Assembly (NCBI GenBank): GCA_049451635.1
Contig: JBMTVT010000022.1
Span: 1 to 33,917 of the forward strand
Source of the DNA: JBMTVT01 sp049451635
GTDB taxonomy: Bacteria; Bacteroidota; Bacteroidia; Flavobacteriales; Flavobacteriaceae
Length of the DNA: 33,917 bases
Direction of reading: 5' to 3'
How positions within the stretch are numbered: position 1 is the stretch's first letter; every line of letters begins with the position of its first letter. The notes beneath the pieces were generated by a model. That model was not told where the DNA came from, ran no database searches, and saw only the letters and a program-made list of their open reading frames with translations. Shown here one piece after another: positions 33,237 through 33,917 of the stretch. The position numbers and the translations under genes were made by a program.

Positions 33237-33750
33237 ACTCTTTAAACCAACTGGAATATTTTATATAATTATCGGCGATACGGTTTATTTCGCCCGAGAT
33301 TAATTCTTGACTAATATCTTTTACCTTTTTAGCAGGAACACCAGCGTAAATACTACCAGATTCTACGTGGGTACTTTTTGTAAGTACAGCGCCTGCAGCT
33401 ATTATACTGTTGCTTTCAACCACACAATCGTCCATAATGATGCTTCCCATACCCACCAAAACATTGTCGTGAATGGTACAACCATGAACTATGGCGTTGT
33501 GACCGATGGATACGTTATTGCCTATGTTTGTGGGAGAAGTTTGGTAAGTGGCATGTATAACGGCACCATCCTGAACGTTTACTTTATTGCCTATTTTTAT
33601 GTAATGTACGTCGCCACGAATAACAGCATTAAACCACACACTGCATTGATTTCCCATGGTAACTTCGCCTACTATGGTAGCGTTTTCGGCAATGTAACAA
33701 TCTTTTGGAATTATTGGCGATTTTCCGTTTACTAGTTTTATAATTGACAT
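33235..33750 (-). CDS. Gamma-carbonic-anhydrase-like hexapeptide protein
   Basis: 171 aa left-handed beta-helix. Hexapeptide turns run from IVGEVTMGNQCSVWFNAVIRGD through IGHNAIVHGCTIHDNVLVGMGS (both split). Metal-ligand-type histidines appear in VIHATY, IGHNAIVHG. The RGDVHYIKIG and NVQDGAVIHA segments match YrdA/CaiE-type gamma-CAs. Whether it hydrates CO2 or is an acyltransferase relative is not decided by sequence. The start MSIIKLVNG is a good ATG. It faces murI convergently. Confidence 0.9.
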   Translation of the reverse strand: MSIIKLVNGKSPIIPKDCYIAENATIVGEVTMGNQCSVWFNAVIRGDVHYIKIGNKVNVQDGAVIHATYQTSPTNIGNNVSIGHNAIVHGCTIHDNVLVGMGSIIMDDCVVESNSIIAAGAVLTKSTHVESGSIYAGVPAKKVKDISQELISGEINRIADNYIKYSSWFKE

Positions 33751-33764
33751 ATATGTTTTGTTTT

Positions 33765-33830
33765 AGAATGTCAGTTTGAGTTTTTCTGAAAGAAAAGTAT
33801 CGAGAAATTTTTTTATTTACTTCTCGATAA
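33765..33830. repeat. TATCGAGAA/TTCTCGATA palindromic repeat
   Basis: 9-nt arms at 33798-33806 and 33821-33829, preceded by TGTCAGTTTGAG and a CTGAAAG hairpin, match a common interspersed repeat of flavobacterial intergenic regions. The rest of the window end holds no gene I can support. Confidence 0.55.
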
Positions 33831-33917
33831 ATCCCGATCTGATTGTCCGTTTATTGTCATATTCCTGTAATGTTAGCAATTACAAGCCTATCGAAGAGTT
33901 TTTCCTCAAAATATCTT

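Noticed and set aside
33307..33735. 142-aa plus-strand ORF opposite the gamma-carbonic anhydrase
   Set aside because: Shadow frame of the hexapeptide repeats.

Overview
The window looks like part of the chromosome of a low-G+C Bacteroidetes bacterium, most likely a marine-type member of the Flavobacteriaceae. The evidence is a short RpoD without region 1.1, promoter -7 boxes of the form TAnnTTTG, type IX secretion (T9SS) proteins, a SusC-like fused receptor domain, the porG-uppS-bamA-ompH-ompH-murI order, a folK/deoxynucleoside-kinase fusion and several interspersed palindromic repeats typical of flavobacteria.

Layout. (1) 147-4500, minus strand: a probable metal or iron uptake unit, with a small exported CNGKCYL protein, a TonB-dependent receptor and a PepSY membrane protein, closed by a terminator at 147-189. 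A perfect 15-bp inverted repeat separates the receptor and PepSY genes. (2) 4580-8330, minus strand: an accessory island downstream of tRNA-Leu. A ~105-bp repeat carrying an intrinsic terminator occurs three times in tandem next to the tRNA, twice more in the middle, and as a sixth truncated copy with a different hairpin. Between the copies sit two cassette-like units: a T9SS sorting-domain protein overlapping a FISUMP-domain protein by ATGA, and a G+C-rich secreted orphan protein. This is the part of the window most likely to hold something undescribed. (3) 8332-8513: tRNA-Leu(UAA) and tRNA-Gly(GCC) under one promoter. (4) 8612-16950: mutS, a SpoU-type methyltransferase, a SAM methyltransferase, folK-dNK, yhhQ, rpoD, rpsU and a DUF2797 gene. 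(5) 16994-19220: a GH3-family adenylate-forming enzyme and an internally deleted IS982-type element. (6) 19242-22692: clpX, clpP and tig, the cytosolic protein-quality-control cluster. (7) 22786-24647: a holin-like membrane protein, an alpha/beta hydrolase and pdxJ. (8) 24736-32972, plus strand: a CBS-domain protein, nadK, then the envelope-biogenesis cluster porG-uppS-bamA-ompH-ompH and murI, which together serve outer-membrane protein insertion, T9SS assembly and peptidoglycan precursor supply. (9) 32973-33917: interspersed repeats around a gamma-carbonic-anhydrase-like gene.

No CRISPR array, rRNA, reverse transcriptase, integrase or toxin-antitoxin pair was recognised. All family calls come from reading the translated sequence; no database search was run.
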